Below are positions 44,341-51,819 of a stretch of DNA of 64,000 bases, piece by piece. A program made the translations under genes and the position numbers. The DNA lies in the NCBI GenBank assembly GCA_902595125.1, contig CACJOY010000001.1, positions 1 through 64,000 on the forward strand. Direction: 5' to 3'. The DNA is from an uncultured Pelagibacteraceae bacterium. Its GTDB lineage: Bacteria > Pseudomonadota > Alphaproteobacteria > Pelagibacterales > Pelagibacteraceae. The notes under the pieces are model-generated. The model saw nothing but the letters and a program-made list of their open reading frames with translations, did no database searches and was not told where the DNA came from. The first letter of the stretch is position 1. Every line of letters begins with the position of its first letter.

Positions 44341-44365
44341 AATTTTCTAATACTATAAATTATTT

Positions 44366-45508
44366 TTAACCAAATTCTTTTAATATTTTTTCTCGATGTT
44401 CGTCAAGATCTGGAATATCTCCCCTTGTTTTCTCATCTTTATAAGACGACATTTTTATTGGATTTCCAGCTAATTTAAAATCACCAATTACTTTGTGATA
44501 AGCTTTGACAATCATATTTCTAGATTCTATCTGAGGATTTTCGACTGCCTCTTTAATATTAAATATTGGACCACAAGGAATTTTTTCTTTTTCCATTGTC
44601 TTTACCCATTCATTTGTTTCTTTAATCTTTAATTTATCTTCAAGAATTTTTTTCAAATCATCCATATGCTTAGCTCTAGATGAATTATCGGAAAATTTTG
44701 GATCATTATTTAACTCTGGCATATCTAGAATATTGCAAAGTTTTTCAAATAATTTATCGTTACCTGCAGCAATTATAATATGACTATCTTTAGTTTTAAA
44801 AGCTTCGAAAGGGGCAATAGATGGATGACGTGATCCCATAGGCTTAGGAATTTCATTTTTGGACAAATATCTTGCTATTGCATTTTCTAAAATTGCTATT
44901 TGACAATCAAGCATTGAAACATCGATATACATTCCTCTTCCAGTTTTTTTTCTATCATAAAGTGCAGCATTGATTCCAATTGCTGTAAATAATCCTGCTG
45001 TAATATCCCCTATAGAAGTTCCAACACGTGTAGGTTCTGAGTTGGGTTGACCAGTTACACTCATTAAGCCCCCCATACCTTGTACCACCATATCGTATGC
45101 TGGTAACTCTTTCAGAGGACCAGTTTGACCAAATCCAGAAGCGGAGGCATAAATTAGTTTAGGATATTTTTTATTTATTTCTTTCCATCCATACCCCCAT
45201 TTCTCTAAGGTACCTGGTTTAAAGTTTTCTACTAAAACATCTGCTTTAGATAAAATTTTATCAAAAATTTTTTTGTCATCGGCATTTTTTAAATTGAGAG
45301 CAATACTTTCCTTGCCCCTATTTAATGACATGAAATAAGCTGAATAACTTTCTATAAATGGTCCAAACTTTCGAGAATCATCACCTATCTTAGGTGCTTC
45401 TATTTTGATCACTCTTGCACCAAGATCTGAGAGTATCATAGTGCAATAAGGACCAACTAATACTCTAGTTAAATCAACAACTAATAAATTTTTTAAAGGT
45501 CCATCCAT
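44366..45508 (-). CDS. Class III CoA-transferase (CaiB/BaiF family)
   Basis: This 380-aa enzyme begins LLVVDLTRVLVGPYCTMILSDLGARVIKIEAP, the hallmark start, and has SLNRGKESIALNLK, the catalytic Asp in YDMVVQGMGGLM, and the C-terminal PCGPIFNIKEAVENPQIESRNM. It moves CoA between small carboxylates. It is the first gene of the minus-strand cluster. A single domain distinguishes it from the fused DddD DMSP CoA-transferase/lyase. The acceptor might be acrylate or a methylated acid from this cluster, but that is inferred. Confidence 0.9.
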   Translation of the reverse strand: MDGPLKNLLVVDLTRVLVGPYCTMILSDLGARVIKIEAPKIGDDSRKFGPFIESYSAYFMSLNRGKESIALNLKNADDKKIFDKILSKADVLVENFKPGTLEKWGYGWKEINKKYPKLIYASASGFGQTGPLKELPAYDMVVQGMGGLMSVTGQPNSEPTRVGTSIGDITAGLFTAIGINAALYDRKKTGRGMYIDVSMLDCQIAILENAIARYLSKNEIPKPMGSRHPSIAPFEAFKTKDSHIIIAAGNDKLFEKLCNILDMPELNNDPKFSDNSSRAKHMDDLKKILEDKLKIKETNEWVKTMEKEKIPCGPIFNIKEAVENPQIESRNMIVKAYHKVIGDFKLAGNPIKMSSYKDEKTRGDIPDLDEHREKILKEFG

Positions 45509-45539
45509 ATTTTAACAAATAATTTGAGTTTTTGACGAC

Positions 45540-45568
45540 TTGACTCTTATTAATAAGTTCACTTTAAT
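45540..45568 (+). promoter_or_regulatory. Strong sigma-70-like promoter with central palindrome, upstream of TRAP binding protein
   Basis: TTGACT (45540-45545), 17 bases, TTTAAT (45563-45568). The first 12 bases of the spacer are the perfect palindrome CTTATTAATAAG (45546-45557), well placed for a repressor. It lies between the CoA-transferase cluster and the TRAP genes. Confidence 0.55.
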
Positions 45569-45604
45569 TGAATTATTAAAAATTAACAATAGAGGGAAAT
45601 AATA

Positions 45605-46615
45605 ATGTTAAAAAAAATATCTTTATATTTAACTTCATTAGTTTTTGTTTTTACTACTATTGGTTCTGCTTATGCAGTTACGCTAAAAGCAAGTCACCAA
45701 TGGCCAGGCACTCAAAGAGCTGATGGATCATATGACCCACGTCACGAAATGGTTCAAATCATTGCTGACGAGGTAAAAAAAGCAAATGTTGGAATAGATA
45801 TCAGAATCTATCCAGCTAAATCTTTGTACAAACCTAAAGAACAGTGGAAACCAATGACAACAGGTCAATTGGATATTTCTGCTTTTCCATTAGCTTATGC
45901 TTCAAAATTTCATCCAGAATTTGATGCAACTTTAATGCCTGGAACAGTTAAAAATCATGATCATGCATTAAGATTTAATAAAGGTCCAATGATGACTGAA
46001 ATTAAAAAGATAATTAATGATGCAGGTGTAGTAGTTTTATCTGATGCTTGGTTAGGTGGTGGTTTTGCTTCCAAAACAAAATGTATCAAAAATCCTAGCG
46101 ACGCTAAAGGTCAGGTTATGAGAGCTGCAGGAAAAGCATTCAATCAAATGTTAGAAGCAGCAGGAGCGGGTATACAGAGTATGCCATCATCTGAAATTTA
46201 CACAGGTTTACAAACAGGTGTATTAACAGGTGCTAACACAAGTTCAGGAAGTTTTGTAAGTTACAAAATTTATGAACAAGTTTCATGTGCGACTCCTCCA
46301 GGAAAATTTGGCTTATGGTTCATGTATGAACCGATCCTAATGTCAAAAAAGTCTTTTGATGCTTTAAATTCTAAGCAACAAAAAGCTTTAATGAAAGCTG
46401 GAAAAGTAGCAGAGAAATACATGACAGCTCAAGTTGAAAACTTAGATAAAAAGTTTGAAGATGCTTATAAAGCTGCAGGTGTGAAACTAGTATACATGAA
46501 TGAAAAAGACCATGCTGCATGGGTGGAGATTGCTAAAAAATCTTCTCATAAAGCATTTGCTGACAAAGTTCCAGGTGGCGATAAGCTGATGGAAATGGCT
46601 TTAGCAGTTAAATAA
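45605..46615 (+). CDS. TRAP transporter substrate-binding protein (DctP family)
   Basis: This 336-aa exported protein has a signal peptide of about 24 residues (KKISLYLTSLVFVFTTIGSAYA). The mature fold has IRIYPAKSLYKPKEQW, GQLDISAFPLAYASKFHPEF, and the Arg-containing VMRAAGKAFNQMLEAAGAG that salt-bridges a carboxylate in DctP proteins. MPSSEIYTGLQTGVLTG is the next conserved block. It captures an organic acid or related anion for the TRAP channel that follows. The substrate is unknown. SD AGAGGGAAATA precedes the ATG. Confidence 0.92.
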   Translation: MLKKISLYLTSLVFVFTTIGSAYAVTLKASHQWPGTQRADGSYDPRHEMVQIIADEVKKANVGIDIRIYPAKSLYKPKEQWKPMTTGQLDISAFPLAYASKFHPEFDATLMPGTVKNHDHALRFNKGPMMTEIKKIINDAGVVVLSDAWLGGGFASKTKCIKNPSDAKGQVMRAAGKAFNQMLEAAGAGIQSMPSSEIYTGLQTGVLTGANTSSGSFVSYKIYEQVSCATPPGKFGLWFMYEPILMSKKSFDALNSKQQKALMKAGKVAEKYMTAQVENLDKKFEDAYKAAGVKLVYMNEKDHAAWVEIAKKSSHKAFADKVPGGDKLMEMALAVK

Positions 46616-46629
46616 AATAATATATAAAG

Positions 46630-46665
46630 AACCCCTATTTATTCTTATTAAATAGGGGTTTTTTT
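46630..46665 (+). terminator. Terminator-like hairpin directly before the TRAP small permease start
   Basis: AACCCCTATTTA (46630-46641), 7-base loop, TAAATAGGGGTT (46649-46660), then TTTTT and the dctQ ATG at 46666. A 12-bp perfect stem plus U-tract is a canonical intrinsic terminator, but it sits within the operon, so it likely attenuates read-through and keeps the binding protein in excess. Confidence 0.85.
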
Positions 46666-47160
46666 ATGAAAAAAAAATATCTACAATTTTGTGATCTAAT
46701 AGCTAAAGCTTGCGGTGCTTTTGCTGTATTAGCATTACTCTTGTCAATTTTGGTAATCGTAGAGTTGGTTTTTGAAAGATATTTTTTTCAAAGAGCAATC
46801 ACATGGCAAACAGAACTTGTTACTATGTTGTTAGTTGCTTCAACTTTCATAGGAAGTGTGTACGTGTTAAGTGAAAAAGCCCATGTAAGCATGGAATGGA
46901 TTTATGATTTTTTATCAAAAAAAAATATAATTAGATTAAAAATTTTTACATCTTCATTAAGTTTATTATTTTTCCTAATTTTATTTTATTTTGGATTTCT
47001 AATGGTAGAGGAAGCGTTTATAAAAAATTATTCAACAGGTACTGTATGGGACCCGCCCTTATGGATACCATATTCATCAATGATGTTAGGAGCTTTATTA
47101 ATGATATTACAGTATATAGCAGAAATTATAAAATTAATTGATGATGAGGATTATAATTAA
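46666..47160 (+). CDS. TRAP transporter small permease (DctQ family)
   Basis: This 164-aa protein has four helices. It has the DctQ signature around ITWQTELVTMLLVASTFIGSVYVLSEKAHVSMEWI and the C-terminal WDPPLWIPYSSMMLGALLMIL. It bridges binding protein and large permease. The ATG follows directly after the hairpin U-tract, so no classical Shine-Dalgarno is free. Its stop is immediately followed by the DctM ATG. Confidence 0.9.
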   Translation: MKKKYLQFCDLIAKACGAFAVLALLLSILVIVELVFERYFFQRAITWQTELVTMLLVASTFIGSVYVLSEKAHVSMEWIYDFLSKKNIIRLKIFTSSLSLLFFLILFYFGFLMVEEAFIKNYSTGTVWDPPLWIPYSSMMLGALLMILQYIAEIIKLIDDEDYN

Positions 47161-48492
47161 ATGGATCCATTGATTATAGCTATAATAGTTGCAGTTTTTA
47201 CTTTATTGGTACTTTTTTCTGGAATTCCAATTGCTTTTGGTTTGAGTTTTGTTTCGATAGCTCTCTTAGTTTCATTTGAGGGTTTCCAAATGCTTGATGT
47301 TTTTGCTGAAACGTTTTTTGCAGGATTAAACTCTTTTGTTTTACTTTCCATACCGATGTTTATTTTGATGGGAATGGCAGTTGCTAATTCACCAGCAGGA
47401 AAAGATCTATATACAGGATTAGATAGATGGCTTTGGAGAGTACCAGGAGGACTAGTAATTTCTAATATTGGAGCTTGCTCAATTTTTGCAGCCTTGAGTG
47501 GATCTAGTCCAGCAACGTGTGCAGCAATTGGAACAATGGGAATTCCAGAGATGAGGAAAAGAGGATATTCTGATCAAATTGCAACTGGCACTATTGCAGC
47601 TGGTGGAACTTTAGGAGTTTTAATTCCTCCAAGTATTGTTTTAATTGTTTATGGAATCGCAACGGGCACTTCAATCGGAAGATTATTTCTATGTGGTCTT
47701 ATACCAGGTTTCATGTTAGCAGGAATGTTTGCGATTTGGGCTTTAATACACAGTTATTTTATAGATAAAGATGCAGCAAAAGCTTTGAGGAACAGGGTCA
47801 GACCTACTTTGAAAGAAAAACTTGAAGTATTACCAAGAATTCTTCCTTTCTTAGCAATTATCGCTGGAGTTTTGTATGTACTTTATGGAGGAGTTGCAAC
47901 ACCTTCAGAGGCATCTGGTGTGGGAGCATTCCTAGTTTTTGTATTAATTGCAGTTGTATATAAAATTTACCAGCCTAGTAAAATATGGAACATTGTTAAG
48001 GTTTCAATGAAAGAAAGTGTGATGATAATGTTTATTATTGCTGCTTCTTATTTATTTGCTTTTACTTTATCACAGCTATATGTAACCCAGTCTCTTGCCC
48101 AGAGTATGGTAGAATTGAGTTCAAATAAATGGGTAGTATTTATTTTAATAAATATATTTCTTTTAATAGCTGGATTCTTTTTACCTCCAGTTGCTGTCAT
48201 TGTGATGACTTCGGCAATATTACTCCCGGTTATAACAACTTTAGGGTTTGATCCTTATTGGTTTGCAATTGTATTTACTATTAACATGGAGATTGGATTA
48301 ATAACACCGCCTGTTGGATTAAATCTTTATATAATAAAAGGAATTACACCAGATGTTAGCTTGTCTGAAATATTAAAAGGCTCTATACCATTCATGATTA
48401 TAATGGCCTTAGCAATATTAATCTTATGTATTTTTCCTGAGATCGTTACATGGTTACCTGATAAAATAATGGGTAAAGACCTTGGGTTTTAA
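47161..48492 (+). CDS. TRAP transporter large permease (DctM family)
   Basis: This 443-aa protein has about twelve helices with ALSGSSPATCAAIGTMGIPEM (family motif), GTLGVLIPPSIVLIVYG, and the second-half FLPPVAVIVMTSAILLPV followed by NMEIGLITPPVGLNLYI. It is the sodium-coupled channel for the DctP-bound substrate. Its last 11 bases overlap the TTG start of dusA. Confidence 0.93.
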   Translation: MDPLIIAIIVAVFTLLVLFSGIPIAFGLSFVSIALLVSFEGFQMLDVFAETFFAGLNSFVLLSIPMFILMGMAVANSPAGKDLYTGLDRWLWRVPGGLVISNIGACSIFAALSGSSPATCAAIGTMGIPEMRKRGYSDQIATGTIAAGGTLGVLIPPSIVLIVYGIATGTSIGRLFLCGLIPGFMLAGMFAIWALIHSYFIDKDAAKALRNRVRPTLKEKLEVLPRILPFLAIIAGVLYVLYGGVATPSEASGVGAFLVFVLIAVVYKIYQPSKIWNIVKVSMKESVMIMFIIAASYLFAFTLSQLYVTQSLAQSMVELSSNKWVVFILINIFLLIAGFFLPPVAVIVMTSAILLPVITTLGFDPYWFAIVFTINMEIGLITPPVGLNLYIIKGITPDVSLSEILKGSIPFMIIMALAILILCIFPEIVTWLPDKIMGKDLGF

Positions 48493-49486
48493 AAAAAAAA
48501 TCAATAGAAGAATCTCTGTTGCACCTATGATGGATTGCACTGATAGGCATGATCGATTTTTTTTAAGATTGATGAGCAAAAATGTCATGCTTTATACTGA
48601 GATGGTTGCTACAAAATCAGCAATACATGGAGATAGAAAAAAAATTTTATCTTATAGTCCAGAGGAAAAACCATTAGCTTTACAAGTTGGTGGGTCGAAT
48701 AAAGAAGAATTAGCAGAAGTAGCTAAAATTGCTGAAGACATGGGTTATGATGAAATTAATATAAACTTAGGTTGCCCTAGTAAGAAAGTTCAAAAGAATA
48801 TGTTCGGAGCATGTTTAATGAAAGATCCAGACCTAGTGGCTGAATGTATCAATTCGATGGTAAAATCATGTAAAATTCCCGTAACAGCAAAAACTAGAAT
48901 TGGTTTCGATGATACAGAAGATTTCGATTATTTAAATAATTTCATTCATAAAATGAAAGGTGCCGGATCAAAGACATTCATTTTACATGCAAGAAAAGCT
49001 ATGCTTTCAGGCCTATCTCCAAAACAAAATTTAAATATACCTAAATTAAATTATAAAATGGTTTATGACATTAAAAAAAGAAACGCTGACCTAGAGATAA
49101 TAATTAACGGAGGTATTACAAAAATTGAGGAAATAAATCATCATTTAAACTTTTGTGATGGAGTGATGATTGGAAGATCAATTTATCAAAATCCTTATTT
49201 CTTAACTGAAATTGAAAAAGAAATATTTAAAACGTCATTTAATCCCACCCGCGAACAAGTAGTAGAAAAACTTTTAGAATATTTAAACAAAGAAGTGAAG
49301 TTGGGAACTAAGGTAAATCATATAATGAGACATGCTGTCGGACTATATCATGGTCAGGTGGGATCAAAAGAATGGAAAAGATATTTGAGCGATAATATGA
49401 TGGCAAGAGACTCAGACTTTCAAAAAGCAAAACATATTATGACAATTGTTCAAAATAATGAAAAAGCTAATCAAATTAACTCTTAA
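48482..49486 (+). CDS. dusA: tRNA-dihydrouridine synthase A
   Basis: DusA reduces U20/U20a in tRNA using FMN and NADPH. It is 334 aa, with ISVAPMMDCTDRHDRFFLRLM at the N-terminus, NLGCPSKKVQKNMFGACLM (active Cys), KTRIGFDD, LHARKAMLSGLSPKQN, NGGI and GVMIGRSIYQNP. The start is TTG at 48482, inside the end of dctM. The next ATG lies within the conserved first strand (PMMD) and is too late. The stop overlaps the ATG of the next gene (TAATG). Confidence 0.93.
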   Translation: MGFKKKINRRISVAPMMDCTDRHDRFFLRLMSKNVMLYTEMVATKSAIHGDRKKILSYSPEEKPLALQVGGSNKEELAEVAKIAEDMGYDEININLGCPSKKVQKNMFGACLMKDPDLVAECINSMVKSCKIPVTAKTRIGFDDTEDFDYLNNFIHKMKGAGSKTFILHARKAMLSGLSPKQNLNIPKLNYKMVYDIKKRNADLEIIINGGITKIEEINHHLNFCDGVMIGRSIYQNPYFLTEIEKEIFKTSFNPTREQVVEKLLEYLNKEVKLGTKVNHIMRHAVGLYHGQVGSKEWKRYLSDNMMARDSDFQKAKHIMTIVQNNEKANQINS

Positions 49487-50322
49487 TGGAAACATTAAAC
49501 TTATCTGAATTAATTAATCTCTTAATAGTATTGGCATCAGCAGCGGCCGTTGCTGGTTTTATGGCAGGTTTATTAGGAGTAGGAGGGGGAATTATAATGG
49601 TACCAGCACTATACTATGCATTTACAGTTCTAGATTTTGATATCATTACGAGAATGCACTTGTCTGTTGGGACATCTTTAGCCATTATTATTCCAACATC
49701 TATCATCTCAACCAAAACACACATGGAATATGATGCAGTTGATTTCAAAATGGTAAAATCATTTGGTATTTTCATTCTTATAGGAGTAATTGCTGGAACA
49801 TTTTTAGCTGTAAATTTAAAAACACCAGCTTTAATTTTATTTTTTTCAATCTTTTCGTTTATTGTGGGCCTTTTTTTTATTTTTGTCAGGGAGAAACTTA
49901 TGGAAAATCCAAAAAAGATTTCAGATTTAATTAAAAATATTTCAGGAATAATAATCGGTTTCATTTCAGTACCACTTGGAATTGGAGGCGGTTCTTTAAT
50001 GGTTCCTTTCATGAGAACATTCGGTTATGACATAAGAAAATCTATAGGCACCGCAGCTGCCATTGGTTTTTTAATCGCGTTCAGTGGCACCATTACAATG
50101 ATTACTGGAGGAAAATTAATAAACAATGTTAATACTCCGTTTAGTTTAGGATATATAAATCTACTTGGGTTCATTGTATTTGTGCCCGTAACAATGATAA
50201 TGGCAAGAATAGGTGCAAAAGCCGTTTATAAAATTGATAAAAAAATGTTAAGCAAAATATTTGGAACTTTTTTAATTATCGTATCCATAAGATCATTTTT
50301 TGAATATTTATCAATAACTTAA
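49486..50322 (+). CDS. TauE/SafE-family anion exporter
   Basis: This 278-aa protein has about eight helices in two repeats. The TauE/SafE glycine motif appears as FMAGLLGVGGGIIMVPAL in repeat 1 and ISVPLGIGGGSLMVPFM in repeat 2. Such carriers export sulfite, sulfoacetate or related anions. Substrate here is unknown, although sulfonate/DMSP chemistry elsewhere in the window gives a possible reason. It is co-transcribed with dusA. Confidence 0.85.
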   Translation: METLNLSELINLLIVLASAAAVAGFMAGLLGVGGGIIMVPALYYAFTVLDFDIITRMHLSVGTSLAIIIPTSIISTKTHMEYDAVDFKMVKSFGIFILIGVIAGTFLAVNLKTPALILFFSIFSFIVGLFFIFVREKLMENPKKISDLIKNISGIIIGFISVPLGIGGGSLMVPFMRTFGYDIRKSIGTAAAIGFLIAFSGTITMITGGKLINNVNTPFSLGYINLLGFIVFVPVTMIMARIGAKAVYKIDKKMLSKIFGTFLIIVSIRSFFEYLSIT

Positions 50323-50325
50323 GAT

Positions 50326-50526
50326 TTAATCAGTCCCCCATTTAATTTTGCTCCAAATTCTTTCATGAAAATAGTAAAAAAAGAGTGGAACTATTGATCC
50401 TACACCTAGTATTCCTGCACCCGTAAATGTTCCAGTGTAGATGTAGCCAAAAATTACCCAATAAACAAAAATGATAAATCTCCAAGAAAAAGTTTTAGCT
50501 ACTGATCTTATCTTTTTATCCGCCAT
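50326..50526 (-). CDS. DUF2061 small membrane protein
   Basis: This 66-aa protein has two hydrophobic helices and the DUF2061 opening KIRSVAKTFSWRFI, plus FYYFHERIWSKIKWG at the end. Its function is unknown. The start codon follows directly on a hairpin and an eight-plus-base U-tract, an arrangement described in the leader entry. It is convergent with the TauE/SafE gene, 3 bases apart. Confidence 0.8.
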   Translation of the reverse strand: MADKKIRSVAKTFSWRFIIFVYWVIFGYIYTGTFTGAGILGVGSIVPLFFYYFHERIWSKIKWGTD

Positions 50527-50565
50527 AAAAAAAAAGAGGTGATTTCAGTCTCCCTCCATCACCTC
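50527..50565 (-). promoter_or_regulatory. Structured leader: 8-bp hairpin plus T-tract immediately before the DUF2061 start codon
   Basis: Reading on the minus strand: GAGGTGAT, a 14-base loop GGAGGGAGACTGAA, ATCACCTC, then nine T and ATGGCG. The stem (50536-50543 with 50558-50565) plus T-run is terminator-like. The loop holds the purine-rich GGAGGGAG, the only good Shine-Dalgarno, which suggests an RNA switch that decides between termination/occlusion and translation. No known riboswitch class is recognised. Confidence 0.6.
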
Positions 50566-50736
50566 ACAGATTAAGATTAATTGATTCTTTACAATTTTAT
50601 GAACACTTAATAGTTGAATTTTTGGAGTTAATGGTTTGAATTTATATAATTTATCAAAGTTTTCACTTAAAGATTGTACTCAATTTAACCACAACATATG
50701 TATGCAACAAACACAAAAAATTGGTATTTTATAATT

Positions 50737-51819
50737 ATGAGTAAAAAAAAGATTAAAAAAAAAATTCAAAACAATTTCAAAATTTTTAAATCATTCCCAG
50801 AGAGTATTATTAATGAAACAAAAGATAAAATAGGAAATTTTTATCAAAATTTAAAAAAAGATCGAGAAAAAAGAAAATTAAGAACAGAAAAAGAAAAAAA
50901 AATTCAAGAAAAAAAGGAAATTCAACAACAAAAGAAGCAAGCCCAAAAAGATAGAATAAACAGAGCCAAAGAGGAGAAACTTCAAATATTAGCTCAAAAA
51001 AAATTAATTACAGAAAATGAGAAACAAATTCAAAAAAATGAGGAAAAAAGAAAAAAAATTGAGGCCAAAAGTTTAAAAATAGAACAACAAAAAATTAAGG
51101 ATGAGGAAGCTAAAAAATTAAGAGAAGATGCCAGAAGATTAAAGGAAGAAGAATTAAGAATAAAAATTTTAGAGAGACAAAAAATTAGAGAAGAAAAAAA
51201 TAGAGTTAAATTAGAGGAAATAAAATCTAAAGAGTTAGAGGCTCAGAAACGAAGAGAAGACAAAGAAAAGGAGAGACAAGAAAGAAATAGATTAAGAGAT
51301 TTAGAACGACAAAAAAAATTAGATGAGGAGCAAAAACTAAGAGAAGCCGCTAGAAAATTAAAATATGAAGAGGAAAAATTAAGAGAAACTGAAAATAGAT
51401 TAAGACAACTTGAAATAAATAGACAGCAAGAGATAGAAAGACAAATCTTAAAAGAACAAGCTGAGCAGAGAGCTAAAGAGGAAGAGCTTAGAGAAAAAGA
51501 ACAGCAAATTAAGGCTGCTGAAGCTGAAAAATTATTAAAAGAAAAAGAGGAGAGAGAAAGGATTGAAGAATTAAGAAAAGAACAAGAAAAACAAAGGCTT
51601 ATTGAAGAGGAGAGAGCTAAGTTATTAAAAGAGAGAGATGAAGAGGAAGAAAGAATTAAAGAGGAAAATCGAAGAATAAAAGAATGGGAGGATAAATTTG
51701 ATCAAGAACAGAGAACAAGAGAGGAAGAATTAATAAAAAAATTTTACAGCGATAATTCAGAAACACCTAAGATGGAAAATGAGATTAATGATAATCAGGA
51801 TAAAGAGGAGAAAAATTAA
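50737..51819 (+). CDS. Long charged coiled-coil / single-alpha-helix protein, unknown function
   Basis: The preferred start is the ATG at 50737 (MSKKKIKKKIQN); the track start at 50698 adds a weak AT-rich extension. The product is about 360 aa with almost no hydrophobic core. It starts basic (KKKIKKKIQNNFKIF) and continues as a 300-residue run of R/K/E/Q/L such as EEKLREKEQQIKAAEAEKLL and KRREDKEKERQERNRL, then an acidic tail. This predicts one continuous helix or coiled coil. No membrane helix or known domain is visible, so homology to TolA, myosin-like or other named families should not be assumed from composition alone. Its stop abuts that of phosphomannomutase. Confidence 0.65.
   Translation: MSKKKIKKKIQNNFKIFKSFPESIINETKDKIGNFYQNLKKDREKRKLRTEKEKKIQEKKEIQQQKKQAQKDRINRAKEEKLQILAQKKLITENEKQIQKNEEKRKKIEAKSLKIEQQKIKDEEAKKLREDARRLKEEELRIKILERQKIREEKNRVKLEEIKSKELEAQKRREDKEKERQERNRLRDLERQKKLDEEQKLREAARKLKYEEEKLRETENRLRQLEINRQQEIERQILKEQAEQRAKEEELREKEQQIKAAEAEKLLKEKEERERIEELRKEQEKQRLIEEERAKLLKERDEEEERIKEENRRIKEWEDKFDQEQRTREEELIKKFYSDNSETPKMENEINDNQDKEEKN

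Noticed and set aside
49614-50012. 132-aa minus-strand ORF inside the TauE/SafE gene
   Set aside because: Antisense shadow of a strongly conserved membrane gene; no own motifs.
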